In this document: in pieces, positions 21,964 through 29,417 of the stretch
How the letters are laid out: every line of letters starts with the position of its first letter
Numbering within the stretch: position 1 is the stretch's first letter
Assembly: GCA_035638575.1 (NCBI GenBank)
Contig: DASQZT010000132.1
Coordinates: forward strand, 141,409-205,408
Direction: 5' to 3'
Length of the DNA stretch: 64,000 nucleotides
Source of the DNA: DASQZT01 sp035638575
GTDB lineage: Bacteria > Acidobacteriota > Terriglobia > Bryobacterales > Bryobacteraceae
The notes under the pieces: generated by a model
The model's input: only the letters and a program-made list of their open reading frames with translations
What the model was told of the DNA's origin: nothing
Databases searched by the model: none
Position numbers and translations under genes: made by a program

Positions 21964-22564
21964 ATGGCAGCGGCAGCCGCTGATCCCACTCAAAGGCCGC
22001 AAGGAGCATTTAAACGGGTTCACATTGATGTTCACGACGCAGATAGGGCCGCCCGCAATGCATCCTGACTACCTTCACATGCTACGCCAGTTTCTTCAGG
22101 AGAACATCGAAAAGCAGCCAGTATTGCTGGATTTGCTCGAAGGCAGGTCCGGCTTGCGCGACCTTGGGCGCCTAGAGAGCGAGCGCTTCGATCTTTTTTT
22201 CAAGTTAGCCGTTCCCAAGGTCATCGCATCCATCCTTCTCGATGAAGACTGGTTTATTGATCCTGACAGCGGCCTGGCAATTTTTCAGTTTGATCGCGAT
22301 TCCCAAGACGGCCCTTACACGCTCTTGCACATGGTCATGGACGTCAAACGGCAGAACCCATCTCGCGACAATCGTGTCTCCCACACGCATCCGCAAGCCG
22401 CCCTAGAAGCATACAGCGCCGTTGTCCGACAGATCTTCGAGGTAGCTGAGAAAGTCGTGGTTCAGGATCAGCTAGACCTTGATCAGATTAACAGGAGCCT
22501 AGAAACCATTCGGGCACGAAGGCGGACTTATTGTCCCGACGAGCCGCAGACCGCCGCCCCATAA
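21947..22564 (+). CDS. Uncharacterised protein, C-terminal part of the preceding gene (probably frameshifted)
   Basis: The 205 residues begin MRRLFEWQRQPL and contain HLNGFTLMFTTQIGPP and a helical second half ending near DEPQTAAP. The start overlaps the preceding frame by 17 bp without a convincing ribosome binding site. The junction words QVVKA and MRRLFEWQ join smoothly if one base is removed. I therefore read it as the second half of one gene, disrupted by a one-base insertion. Overlapping independent genes or programmed frameshifting are alternatives. The region shares the lower GC of the cluster. Confidence 0.7.
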   Translation: MRRLFEWQRQPLIPLKGRKEHLNGFTLMFTTQIGPPAMHPDYLHMLRQFLQENIEKQPVLLDLLEGRSGLRDLGRLESERFDLFFKLAVPKVIASILLDEDWFIDPDSGLAIFQFDRDSQDGPYTLLHMVMDVKRQNPSRDNRVSHTHPQAALEAYSAVVRQIFEVAEKVVVQDQLDLDQINRSLETIRARRRTYCPDEPQTAAP

Positions 22565-22910
22565 AAGGAGGTCCGATACATGGGTGAGCCCATGGCCGGG
22601 TTCGCGCTTTAACGATTTTGAGGGCTCGCGCCGTCAAGCGCTCGCACATTGAGTCGACTGATGAGCAGGACGTGGGATCTATTCTGATCGGGGCAGGTGT
22701 CCCTGATGGAAGTCTCAGCGTCCCACGCGGCTTCTGGATTAGTCCCCGCAAGTCCGCTTGGCGACCGTAACGGGCCGAGTCGGGGGAAGCAGACGATAAT
22801 GCCCGATCCGTAGATGCCTCGCCAGCCGACGCCAGCCAGACCCGGTCTGAGCGACAAGGTCCTGCTACGAACGCGTCCTTCATCTCGCGTCAGCCGAACC
22901 GCATCACCCC
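22565..22910. other. Intergenic stretch, right boundary of the methyltransferase-ATPase cluster
   Basis: About 345 bp with no gene I can support. GC content returns to the level of the host chromosome within this stretch, so it probably contains the right edge of the inserted cluster. I see no integrase, no direct repeat with the left side near 18189-18497, and no tRNA. Confidence 0.5.
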
Positions 22911-24023
22911 TTACTTCAATTCGCTCACGTCGTATCTCAGGTCGCGGTCGAGCGTCATCTCGACGGACGTGCCCTTGGGCAGCACCAGGTTGCGGTCTCG
23001 CGTCAGGAGCACCGCGCCGAGCCCGGCGCCGGCGCCAATGCCGGCGCCACCCATGGGGTGGCCCGCCGCGCTCCCCGCGATCACGCCGCCCGTGGTGCCG
23101 ATGCCGACGCCCTCGGCGATGGTGCGGACGTCCGTTTTGGGGCCGTCGCTCGTAATCTTGCCCTCTTTGTCATCCACCTGGCCGGCGCCTTCGGCGGACG
23201 ACAGCCTGGATCGAAACTCGCGCGTTACGCCGTTGGGCAGCATGATCGAATCGAACCGGATGTACAACTCGCCTTTGCCCGAGGAACGGCCCGGTTGCTT
23301 CACCTTGGTCAACGTCCCCGTCACCGAGCTGCCGCCAGGTATGACGATTCGGCCGTCGACGCCCACGGGAACACTCGTCTGGAGGTAAATGCGATTGCCT
23401 TCGCGCGAATGCTTGGTATCCAGGCTGTTCAGCAGGGTGAGCAGGATCCGGGTGCCCGCACGGACGGTGACATTCGAACCGGGGCCGGGCGCCGGCTGGC
23501 CTTCCGGAGGCGTGGGCTCCAGCCGCCGGGAGAGTGCCGGCAGTTCCGGTTGGGCGCCTTCCCTCCGGTACACCAGGGTGCCCTCGAATTCCGCCGTGCC
23601 GCGGACGACCTGGCGGGTGATGGTCAGGGCCGAGTGATCCTGGGACAATCTCCAGCGGTCCATGACGGTGTATCGGGCCGGTCCGGAGACCAGCGTGTTG
23701 ATCAGCATCGCGTCGCCTTCCCATTTCGCGACGCTGTTCATGGACTCGCCGCGTATGCGGTACCGGGTCTCGCTGCCGTTCAGCTTATAGGTCCACTGGG
23801 ACACGGTTCCATTGGCGGCCGTGGAGGAGCACTGAATGCCGGCATCCCCCTCCTGCACGATGGTGAGCCGCTCGTCCGGTTGCGCCGGCAAGGCGCGCAG
23901 GTTGCTGCCGTCCGGGTCGAGAACCCACTTGCCGGAGAAATCGCGGTCGGCATTGGCCGCACCGAGCGGCGCGACGCCGATGATCAGGATGGCAAGGATC
24001 AGGAAACGGGTTGCATGGCGCAT
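22911..24023 (-). CDS. Secreted acidobacterial protein of unknown function, 370 aa
   Basis: A signal peptide (RFLILAILIIGVAPLGAANA) is followed by an N-terminal beta-rich domain of the kind DFSGKWVLDPDGSN. This pattern is seen in acidobacterial proteins that describe a weight or abundance term and resemble lipocalin-like folds. The C-terminal half has RAGTRILLTLLNSLDT, IPGGSSVTGTLTKV and a Gly-rich segment (GGVIAGSAAGHPMGGAGIG) that could cross or insert in a membrane. The ending reads LPKGTSVEMTLDRDLRY. The C-terminal part recalls TrbI/VirB10-like beta-barrel segments, but the match is loose. It probably acts in the periplasm or outer membrane. It is monocistronic. Confidence 0.75.
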   Translation of the reverse strand: MRHATRFLILAILIIGVAPLGAANADRDFSGKWVLDPDGSNLRALPAQPDERLTIVQEGDAGIQCSSTAANGTVSQWTYKLNGSETRYRIRGESMNSVAKWEGDAMLINTLVSGPARYTVMDRWRLSQDHSALTITRQVVRGTAEFEGTLVYRREGAQPELPALSRRLEPTPPEGQPAPGPGSNVTVRAGTRILLTLLNSLDTKHSREGNRIYLQTSVPVGVDGRIVIPGGSSVTGTLTKVKQPGRSSGKGELYIRFDSIMLPNGVTREFRSRLSSAEGAGQVDDKEGKITSDGPKTDVRTIAEGVGIGTTGGVIAGSAAGHPMGGAGIGAGAGLGAVLLTRDRNLVLPKGTSVEMTLDRDLRYDVSELK

Positions 24024-24101
24024 GAAATCCTCCGTCCCGCCCAGAACCTCATGTTACCCCACGGACAGCAGCCCGGGAGAGCGCCCGCGCGGGTGGCCGG
24101 G

Positions 24102-24800
24102 TTATGACGCCTTGGTGGCGCCGCGGCGCAGCCGCTGGCACACAGCCACCAACGCATGCACCAGCGGTGTGCCCGCGTGCAACTCGGGCTGGAAGAGCGT
24201 GGCGACATAGAACGGATGGCCTTCCAATTCCACGGCGCGGACTTCGTCCTGGTCGTCCACCGCGGTCACCATCAGGCCTCGGCCTTGCAGCAACCGCCGG
24301 TACCTCTCGTTGAGCCCGAAGCTGCAGTGGTATTGCTCCATCGCTTCCGGGGAGCCATACGCTCTGCGGAGAATCGAGCCGGGGGTGAACCGGACGCGCG
24401 CCTGCAAGCCAAGCAGCCCGCTCACCAAAGGCGAGATGAGCGGCGCCGCGGCTTTGGGGTTGGTCTTCTGATGGTCCGCGTCGGCCAGCCCCAGCACGTT
24501 GCGCGCGAACTCGATCAGCGCGTACTGGAATCCCGCGGATGTGCCCAGAAACGGCGTTCCGGTGGTGCGGGCGTGCCGGATGGCCTGAATGGCGCCGGCG
24601 GCGCTGCGGTACGGCATTCCGGGCACGCACCACAAACCGTCGAACCCCGCCAGCGGCTCGCCTTTGCCGATGGAATCCGTGGGGACCCAGACGGCCTCCG
24701 CTCCTTCCGAAGCCGCTGCCAGGGCCTCGGGAATCGCGTGGTGGGACTTTTGTTGTGGGTTGAAATCTCCGATCAACCCGATTCGGATGGCTGAGTGCAT
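24102..24800 (-). CDS. CTP synthase C-terminal region-related glutamine amidotransferase-like protein, Ser at nucleophile
   Basis: The 232-residue protein is the stand-alone relative of the CTP synthase amidotransferase domain. Family marks are IGLIGDFNP at the N-terminus, PFLGT-S-AGFQYALIEFARN at the nucleophile elbow, and FQPELH with the His/Glu side of the triad (HPFYVATLFQPEL). The nucleophile position, normally Cys (or Sec in some members of this family), is Ser here (codon TCC), so ordinary glutaminase chemistry is doubtful. The catalytic partner residues remain. It is divergent from yceH with 62 bp between them. The role of the family is not established. The longer frame from 24849 is an overlap in another frame. 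Confidence 0.9.
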   Translation of the reverse strand: MHSAIRIGLIGDFNPQQKSHHAIPEALAAASEGAEAVWVPTDSIGKGEPLAGFDGLWCVPGMPYRSAAGAIQAIRHARTTGTPFLGTSAGFQYALIEFARNVLGLADADHQKTNPKAAAPLISPLVSGLLGLQARVRFTPGSILRRAYGSPEAMEQYHCSFGLNERYRRLLQGRGLMVTAVDDQDEVRAVELEGHPFYVATLFQPELHAGTPLVHALVAVCQRLRRGATKAS

Positions 24801-24862
24801 GAGGGGTATTCTGCCACAACACCCGCGCCCGGCGCCACCCGGCGAACACCTAAACTGAGAGC

Positions 24863-25501
24863 ATGGACTTTCAGCTCGATCCGGTGGAAGTGCGGGTACT
24901 CGGGTCTCTCATGGAAAAAGAGGTTGCCACGCCGGAGTACTACCCGCTCTCGTTGAACGCGCTGGTGAACGCGTGCAACCAGAAATCGAACCGCGAGCCG
25001 GCAGTTTCCTACGACGACGAAACGGTGGAAAACGCGCTGGCCAGTCTTCGCGAGAAGGGCCTTGCGCTGCGGATCACCGGCCGCGACGTCCGCGTTCCGA
25101 AGCACTCGCAGCGCTTCACCGAGAAGTTCAACCTGGGAAGGCGCGAGGCCGCGGTGATGTGCGTGCTGATGCTCCGCGGGCCGCAGACCGTGGGGGAAAT
25201 CCGCGGCCGCACCGAGCGCCTGTTCACCTTCGACGATCTGGAGGCGGTGGAAAGCACGCTGCATCGCCTGGCCGAAATCGAGTTCGTGAAGCAACTGGCG
25301 CGGCAGGCCGGATTCAAGGAGCCGCGCTTCGCGCACCTGCTCTCGGGTGACGTCGAGGTGGCCGAAGAGGCGCGCGCCGCACCCATTAGCCCCGCCGGCG
25401 AGCCCATGCGGCCCTCCGACCGCGAGCGCATCGCCGCCCTGGAGGCGGTGTTATCCGAGTTGAGACGCGAATTCGAGGAGTTCCGGAAGAAGTTCGAGTA
25501 G
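24863..25501 (+). CDS. yceH: YceH family (UPF0502/DUF480) protein
   Basis: The 212-residue protein has the two winged-helix repeats of the family: LDPVEVRVLGSLMEKEVATPE, PLSLNALVNACNQKSNREP, then RREAAVMCVLMLRGPQTVGEI and FDDLEAVESTLHRLAE. The family is widespread and unassigned, possibly DNA-binding. The C-terminal tail (after about 160) is a short helical extension. It is divergently arranged with the amidotransferase-like gene and ends 18 bp before the convergent response regulator. Confidence 0.93.
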   Translation: MDFQLDPVEVRVLGSLMEKEVATPEYYPLSLNALVNACNQKSNREPAVSYDDETVENALASLREKGLALRITGRDVRVPKHSQRFTEKFNLGRREAAVMCVLMLRGPQTVGEIRGRTERLFTFDDLEAVESTLHRLAEIEFVKQLARQAGFKEPRFAHLLSGDVEVAEEARAAPISPAGEPMRPSDRERIAALEAVLSELRREFEEFRKKFE

Positions 25502-25519
25502 CGCTCGCGCTCGCCGGCC

Positions 25520-26632
25520 CTACAGGGCCCGCGACATGGCGAAGCTGAGGCGCATCAGCGCTTCATCGGGCTGCCAGGTGTCGATCAGAAAATCGCAGGC
25601 CTGTAATCGGACGGCCGGGTCCAGGGAAAGAAGCAACTCCCGCCGGCCGATCAACAGGATGAGCATTCCCACCGGCGGGCGGAACTCCGGCTGGAGCCAC
25701 GGCAGCGCCAGAGTCTCGGGCCGCACGTGCACCAGCGCCACCGCGCAATCGCGGATGGGGCCGAGTGCCGGTTCGTTGCCTTCAAACAAACTCGCGTAGG
25801 CGCTCACCCGTTCGAGGGCAGCGCATAAGCGTTCGGCTTCCACTTCCGCCACGCCCACGAGCGCAATCCGTCTTCCCCAAAGCCTCCGAGTCACGGAATC
25901 CGGCAGAGGTAGTTTCGTGGCCGCCTGGGCGGCATCGGCAAAGGCATCGACGAGGTGGGTGAAAGCGATGCCGAGCTTGGCCGCGGCCGGGGACGGAGCC
26001 TGCACCAGAGTCTCCGCTTCGAGAGCGCAGCCAGAGATCTTGCTGAAGCCAAGTAGGCCGGCGGTGGCGGCCCACTGCCGCAGGCGCCGTCTGGCTTTCG
26101 GCACGTCGAACCGGTGTTCCGCGCTCGCCAGGAACTGGCGGGCCTCCACGATGCCATCCTCCAAGAAATTCCGCCGCAGGTCCTCCACCTCCGGTTCCGT
26201 CAAGGAAAGGGGCAAATCCGTCTCGGAGTCCGCCGGGATGACCGACGAGGAGTCGCGGCGGTCCAGGAACTCGCGAACGCGTTCCGCCAGCACCCGAGTG
26301 TCGATCGGCTTGGTGAGATAGCCGTCGCAACCGGCTTCCCGCGCCCGATGCTCCACCTCCTCAGCGGTGAGCGAGGTAAGCGCGAGCACGACCGTATTTT
26401 TCAGGTGGTCCTGCCCCTTCACATGGCTGGTCAGATCCAGCCCGTTCATGCCCGGCAACCGGATGTCGACGAGCATCAGATCGGGACGGATCGTGCTCAG
26501 CGTCGTCAGCGCCTGCTCCGCCGTGGAAGCAATGTGAACCTTGTAGCCCTCGGCCCGAAGCACCGCGGCGGTCAGCTTCAGGCTAACCGGCGTGTCCTCG
26601 ACGATCAGGATGGTCTCGTCCGCCATATCCAC
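25520..26632 (-). CDS. Response regulator with degenerate Hpt-like and C-terminal pseudo-receiver segments
   Basis: The 370-residue protein starts with a standard receiver domain, with D56 (LMLVDIRLPGMNG) and K of GYLTKPID. A helical segment follows (about 150-235) whose pattern ARRRLRQWAATAGLLGFSKI mirrors the Hpt core. The phospho-His position is not His. The last third (RRIALVGVAEVEAERLCAAL onward) resembles a receiver lacking the Asp. There is no DNA-binding domain. It may act in a phosphorelay as a partner-binding module, or as a decoy. Possible starts are GTG 26632 and ATG 26626. A separate promoter for the vor operon lies to its right. Confidence 0.8.
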   Translation of the reverse strand: MDMADETILIVEDTPVSLKLTAAVLRAEGYKVHIASTAEQALTTLSTIRPDLMLVDIRLPGMNGLDLTSHVKGQDHLKNTVVLALTSLTAEEVEHRAREAGCDGYLTKPIDTRVLAERVREFLDRRDSSSVIPADSETDLPLSLTEPEVEDLRRNFLEDGIVEARQFLASAEHRFDVPKARRRLRQWAATAGLLGFSKISGCALEAETLVQAPSPAAAKLGIAFTHLVDAFADAAQAATKLPLPDSVTRRLWGRRIALVGVAEVEAERLCAALERVSAYASLFEGNEPALGPIRDCAVALVHVRPETLALPWLQPEFRPPVGMLILLIGRRELLLSLDPAVRLQACDFLIDTWQPDEALMRLSFAMSRAL

Positions 26633-26701
26633 TCGGTAGAAGCCAAATTTTAATCTATTTCAAGGTGGGATTTTGTGGCGCCGCTGCGGCTTGCTTTAGA
26701 C

Positions 26702-26731
26702 TTGAAGATCTCATTATGCCGGATCTATAAT
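26702..26731 (+). promoter_or_regulatory. Promoter of the CoA-transferase/vor operon
   Basis: TTGAAG (26702-26707), an 18-bp spacer and TATAAT (26726-26731) give a good sigma-70-like promoter. A small hairpin GAGCA/TGCTC (26740-26755) lies in the leader, and GTGGGG precedes the ATG at 26767. No riboswitch pattern was recognised. Confidence 0.65.
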
Positions 26732-26766
26732 AACTATGGGAGCAAGCACCTGCTCGAAGTGGGGCT

Positions 26767-28074
26767 ATGGATTACGGTTCAAAGGTCTCTACGGCGGAAC
26801 GGGCGGTGGAACTGGTCCGTTCCGGGGACCGCATTTACGTTCACCCTGGGTGCGCGGCTCCACAAGTCCTTCTGAATGCGTTAATCAGGCGGGCGCCCGA
26901 GCTACGCGACGTGGAAATCGTCCACATGCTGACGCTAGGTACCGGGGACTATACCCAACCCGAGTTTGAGGGGCATTTCCGGCACAACGCCTTTTTCATG
27001 GGCGGCAACGTGCGGGAGGCGGTGGACGCCGGGCGCGCCGATTACACGCCCATTTCGCTCAGCGACATCGAGTACCTCTTCTGCTCCGGCGAAATGCCGC
27101 TGGATGTGGTGTTTTTGCAGGCTTCGCCTCCCGATGCCGACGGTTTCGTCAGCCTGGGGGTGAGCGTCGATTGCACCCTCACGGCGGCTTCCTGCACGCG
27201 CCACGTGATCGCCGAAATCAACCGGCAAATGCCGCGCAGCATGGGCGATACCACGCTGCATGTGAGCCGGCTTTCGGCCATCGTGGAGACGTCGCGGCCG
27301 CTGCTGGAAGTTCCGCCCGCGGCGTCCAGCCCGGTACAGGAGCGCATCGCGCGCAACGTGGCTTCGCTGGTTCCGGACGGCGCCACGCTGCAAATGGGCA
27401 TCGGCGGGCTGCCGAATTCGGTCTGGGCCTGCCTGGCCGACCGGAAGGATCTTGGCATCCACAGTGAAATGTGTTGCGATGGAGCAGTACCGCTGATCGA
27501 AGCGGGTGTCATCAACGGTGCGCGGAAGACGCTGCATCCGGGAAAGGTAGTCGTGGGATTCGTGTTCGGGTCCAAAAGGCTTTTCGATCTGATTGACCGA
27601 AACCCTATGTTCGAGTTCCACCCCACGGCGTACGTCAACGATCCGTTCGTGATCGCGCAGAATGACCGGATGATCGCCATCAATTCCGCCATCCAGGTGG
27701 ACCTGACCGGGCAGGTGGCGGCCGACTCGATCGGGACGGCGCCCTATAGCGGCGTGGGCGGGCAACCGGATTTCATTCGCGGCGCGGGCCGTTCACGGGG
27801 CGGGAAGGCGATTATCGCGCTGCCTTCGACGGCCCACCAGGGCGAGGTCTCGCGGATCGTGCCGGTGCTCGATCCCGGGGCGGGGGTGGTGACGACCCGC
27901 TCGGACGTGCACTACGTGGTGACGGAGCACGGCATCGCATACCTGCGGGGCAAGACGTTGCGCGAGCGCGCCCGGGCGCTGATCGCGATTGCCCATCCGA
28001 AGTTTCACGATGAGTTGTTCGAATTCGCCGTGCGGGCCCACTACGCGGACGCACGCGGCACGCTGGTGGCGTAG
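26767..28074 (+). CDS. Acetyl-CoA hydrolase/4-hydroxybutyrate CoA-transferase family protein
   Basis: The 435-residue protein is a class I CoA-transferase of the Cat1/4-hydroxybutyrate group. It exchanges CoA between an acyl-CoA and a carboxylate such as acetate. The catalytic Glu lies in LGIHSEM (near residue 232). Substrate-loop words are GIGGLPNSVWA, QVDLTGQVAADSIG, GVGGQPDFIRGA and YVVTEHGIAYLRG. It is the first gene of an operon with a ferredoxin and a 2-oxoacid:ferredoxin oxidoreductase. The logical link is that the oxidoreductase makes a (branched-chain) acyl-CoA and the transferase recycles the CoA. Confidence 0.92.
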   Translation: MDYGSKVSTAERAVELVRSGDRIYVHPGCAAPQVLLNALIRRAPELRDVEIVHMLTLGTGDYTQPEFEGHFRHNAFFMGGNVREAVDAGRADYTPISLSDIEYLFCSGEMPLDVVFLQASPPDADGFVSLGVSVDCTLTAASCTRHVIAEINRQMPRSMGDTTLHVSRLSAIVETSRPLLEVPPAASSPVQERIARNVASLVPDGATLQMGIGGLPNSVWACLADRKDLGIHSEMCCDGAVPLIEAGVINGARKTLHPGKVVVGFVFGSKRLFDLIDRNPMFEFHPTAYVNDPFVIAQNDRMIAINSAIQVDLTGQVAADSIGTAPYSGVGGQPDFIRGAGRSRGGKAIIALPSTAHQGEVSRIVPVLDPGAGVVTTRSDVHYVVTEHGIAYLRGKTLRERARALIAIAHPKFHDELFEFAVRAHYADARGTLVA

Positions 28075-28080
28075 GAGGTC

Positions 28081-28326
28081 ATGAGTATGACGGACGGGAA
28101 GCCCGACCGCGGCATGGTCGAGATGAATTCGGAAGAGTGCAAGGGGTGCGGCCTCTGCGTGGAGGCGTGCCCGCCCAAAGTGCTGCGCCTGGCGGAACAT
28201 CTGAACCGCTACGGCTACCATCCGGCCGAGTATCTCGGGCATGGCTGCACGGGATGCGGCATTTGCTATTTTGCCTGCCCCGAGCCGGGCGGGATCAGGG
28301 TGCTGCGGCTGGTGGCAGCCGCATAG
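28081..28326 (+). CDS. 4Fe-4S ferredoxin, delta subunit of 2-oxoacid:ferredoxin oxidoreductase
   Basis: The 81-residue protein has two cluster motifs, CKGCGLCVEACPPKVL and CTGCGICYFACPEPG, typical of two [4Fe-4S] clusters. It carries electrons from the oxidoreductase encoded by the next two genes. It begins 6 bp after the CoA-transferase stop and ends 14 bp before vorB. An ATG one codon downstream of the annotated start (28087) is an equally good alternative. Confidence 0.9.
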   Translation: MSMTDGKPDRGMVEMNSEECKGCGLCVEACPPKVLRLAEHLNRYGYHPAEYLGHGCTGCGICYFACPEPGGIRVLRLVAAA

Positions 28327-28340
28327 GGCGGAGGCGAGCG

Positions 28341-29417
28341 ATGCAGAAACAACTGACCAAGGGCAACGAAGCCATCGTGAAAGCGGCGGTGCTGGCGGGC
28401 TGCCGGGCCTACTACGGGTATCCCATCACGCCGGCCAGCGAGATCGCCGAAGCGGCCGCGCTGTATTTTCCGCCGGCCGGCGGCGTGTTCGTGCAGGCCG
28501 AGAGCGAAGTGGCCGCCATTAACATGCTGTTCGGCAGCGCGGCGGCAGGCGTGCGGGCCATGTCGGGCTCCAGCGGGCCGGGCATCAGCCTCATGCAGGA
28601 GGGATTCAGTTACCTCGCCGGGGCCGAGCTGCCGTGCGTGGTGGCCGATATCACGCGCGCCGGTCCGGGGCTCGGCAATATCGCGCCGGAACAGGGCGAT
28701 TACAACCAGGTGGTCAAAGGCGGGGGGCACGGCAATTACCGCACGCTGGTGGTCGCGCCCGCCTCCGTGCAGGAGATGGCCGACCTCACCACTTGGGCAT
28801 TCGACCTGGCGGACGAGTACCGCAACCCGGTGGTAGTGATGGCCGACGGCTACATCGGGCAGATGATGGAGCCGGTCCAGTTCGCCGCGCCGAGGCCGGC
28901 GGCCGCTCCGCCGGATTGGGCCGTGACGGGCACGGCGGAGACGCGCCATAACCTGATAACCTCGATCTACCTCGAGCCCGATCTCATGGAGCGGCACATC
29001 CGCAAGCTGGAGGCGAAGTACCGGAAGGCGGAGCAGCGCGTGGCGCGCGCCGAGTGCTGGCGCACCGAGGATGCCGAGATCGTCCTGGTAGGCTACGGAA
29101 TTGTCGGGCGCGTGCTGAAGGCCGTGGTGGAACAGGCGCGGGCGCACGGGATCAAGGTGGGGCTGCTTCGGCCCATCACTTTGTTCCCATTCCCCACGCT
29201 GCAGATCCGCGAGCTGAGCAGCCGGGCCAAGGCGTTCGCGGTGGTGGAGATGAGCACGGGCCAACTGGTGGAAGATGTGCGGCTGGCGCTCGAAGGACGG
29301 ACGCCGGTGGAGTTCTACAGCCGCGTGGGAGGCAACGTTCCCTCGGCGGAGGAAGTGCTGGCGTTTGTGGAAGGCAAGTTTGCGTTTGCCGCGGAGGAGG
29401 CGCTGGTCCATGGCTAG
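28341..29417 (+). CDS. vorB: 2-oxoisovalerate (or related 2-oxoacid):ferredoxin oxidoreductase alpha subunit, VorB-like
   Basis: This is a 358-residue alpha subunit with QLTKGNEAIVKAAVLAGCRA, YYGYPITPASEIAE (the conserved PITPxxE that contacts substrate and TPP), SGSSGPGISLMQEG and PVVVMADGYIGQMMEP. With the next gene it forms a CoA-dependent, ferredoxin-reducing decarboxylase. Similarity is best to the branched-chain (Vor) group, but the exact substrate is inferred. The start at ATG 28341 follows GGCGGAGGCGAGCG. The stop overlaps the next start by 8 bp. Confidence 0.88.
   Translation: MQKQLTKGNEAIVKAAVLAGCRAYYGYPITPASEIAEAAALYFPPAGGVFVQAESEVAAINMLFGSAAAGVRAMSGSSGPGISLMQEGFSYLAGAELPCVVADITRAGPGLGNIAPEQGDYNQVVKGGGHGNYRTLVVAPASVQEMADLTTWAFDLADEYRNPVVVMADGYIGQMMEPVQFAAPRPAAAPPDWAVTGTAETRHNLITSIYLEPDLMERHIRKLEAKYRKAEQRVARAECWRTEDAEIVLVGYGIVGRVLKAVVEQARAHGIKVGLLRPITLFPFPTLQIRELSSRAKAFAVVEMSTGQLVEDVRLALEGRTPVEFYSRVGGNVPSAEEVLAFVEGKFAFAAEEALVHG

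Noticed and set aside
24536..24556. Possible selenocysteine (TGA) in the CTP-synthase-like protein
   Set aside because: Some members of this family use Sec at the nucleophile, but the codon here is TCC (Ser), and I see no SECIS-like hairpin in the neighbourhood.
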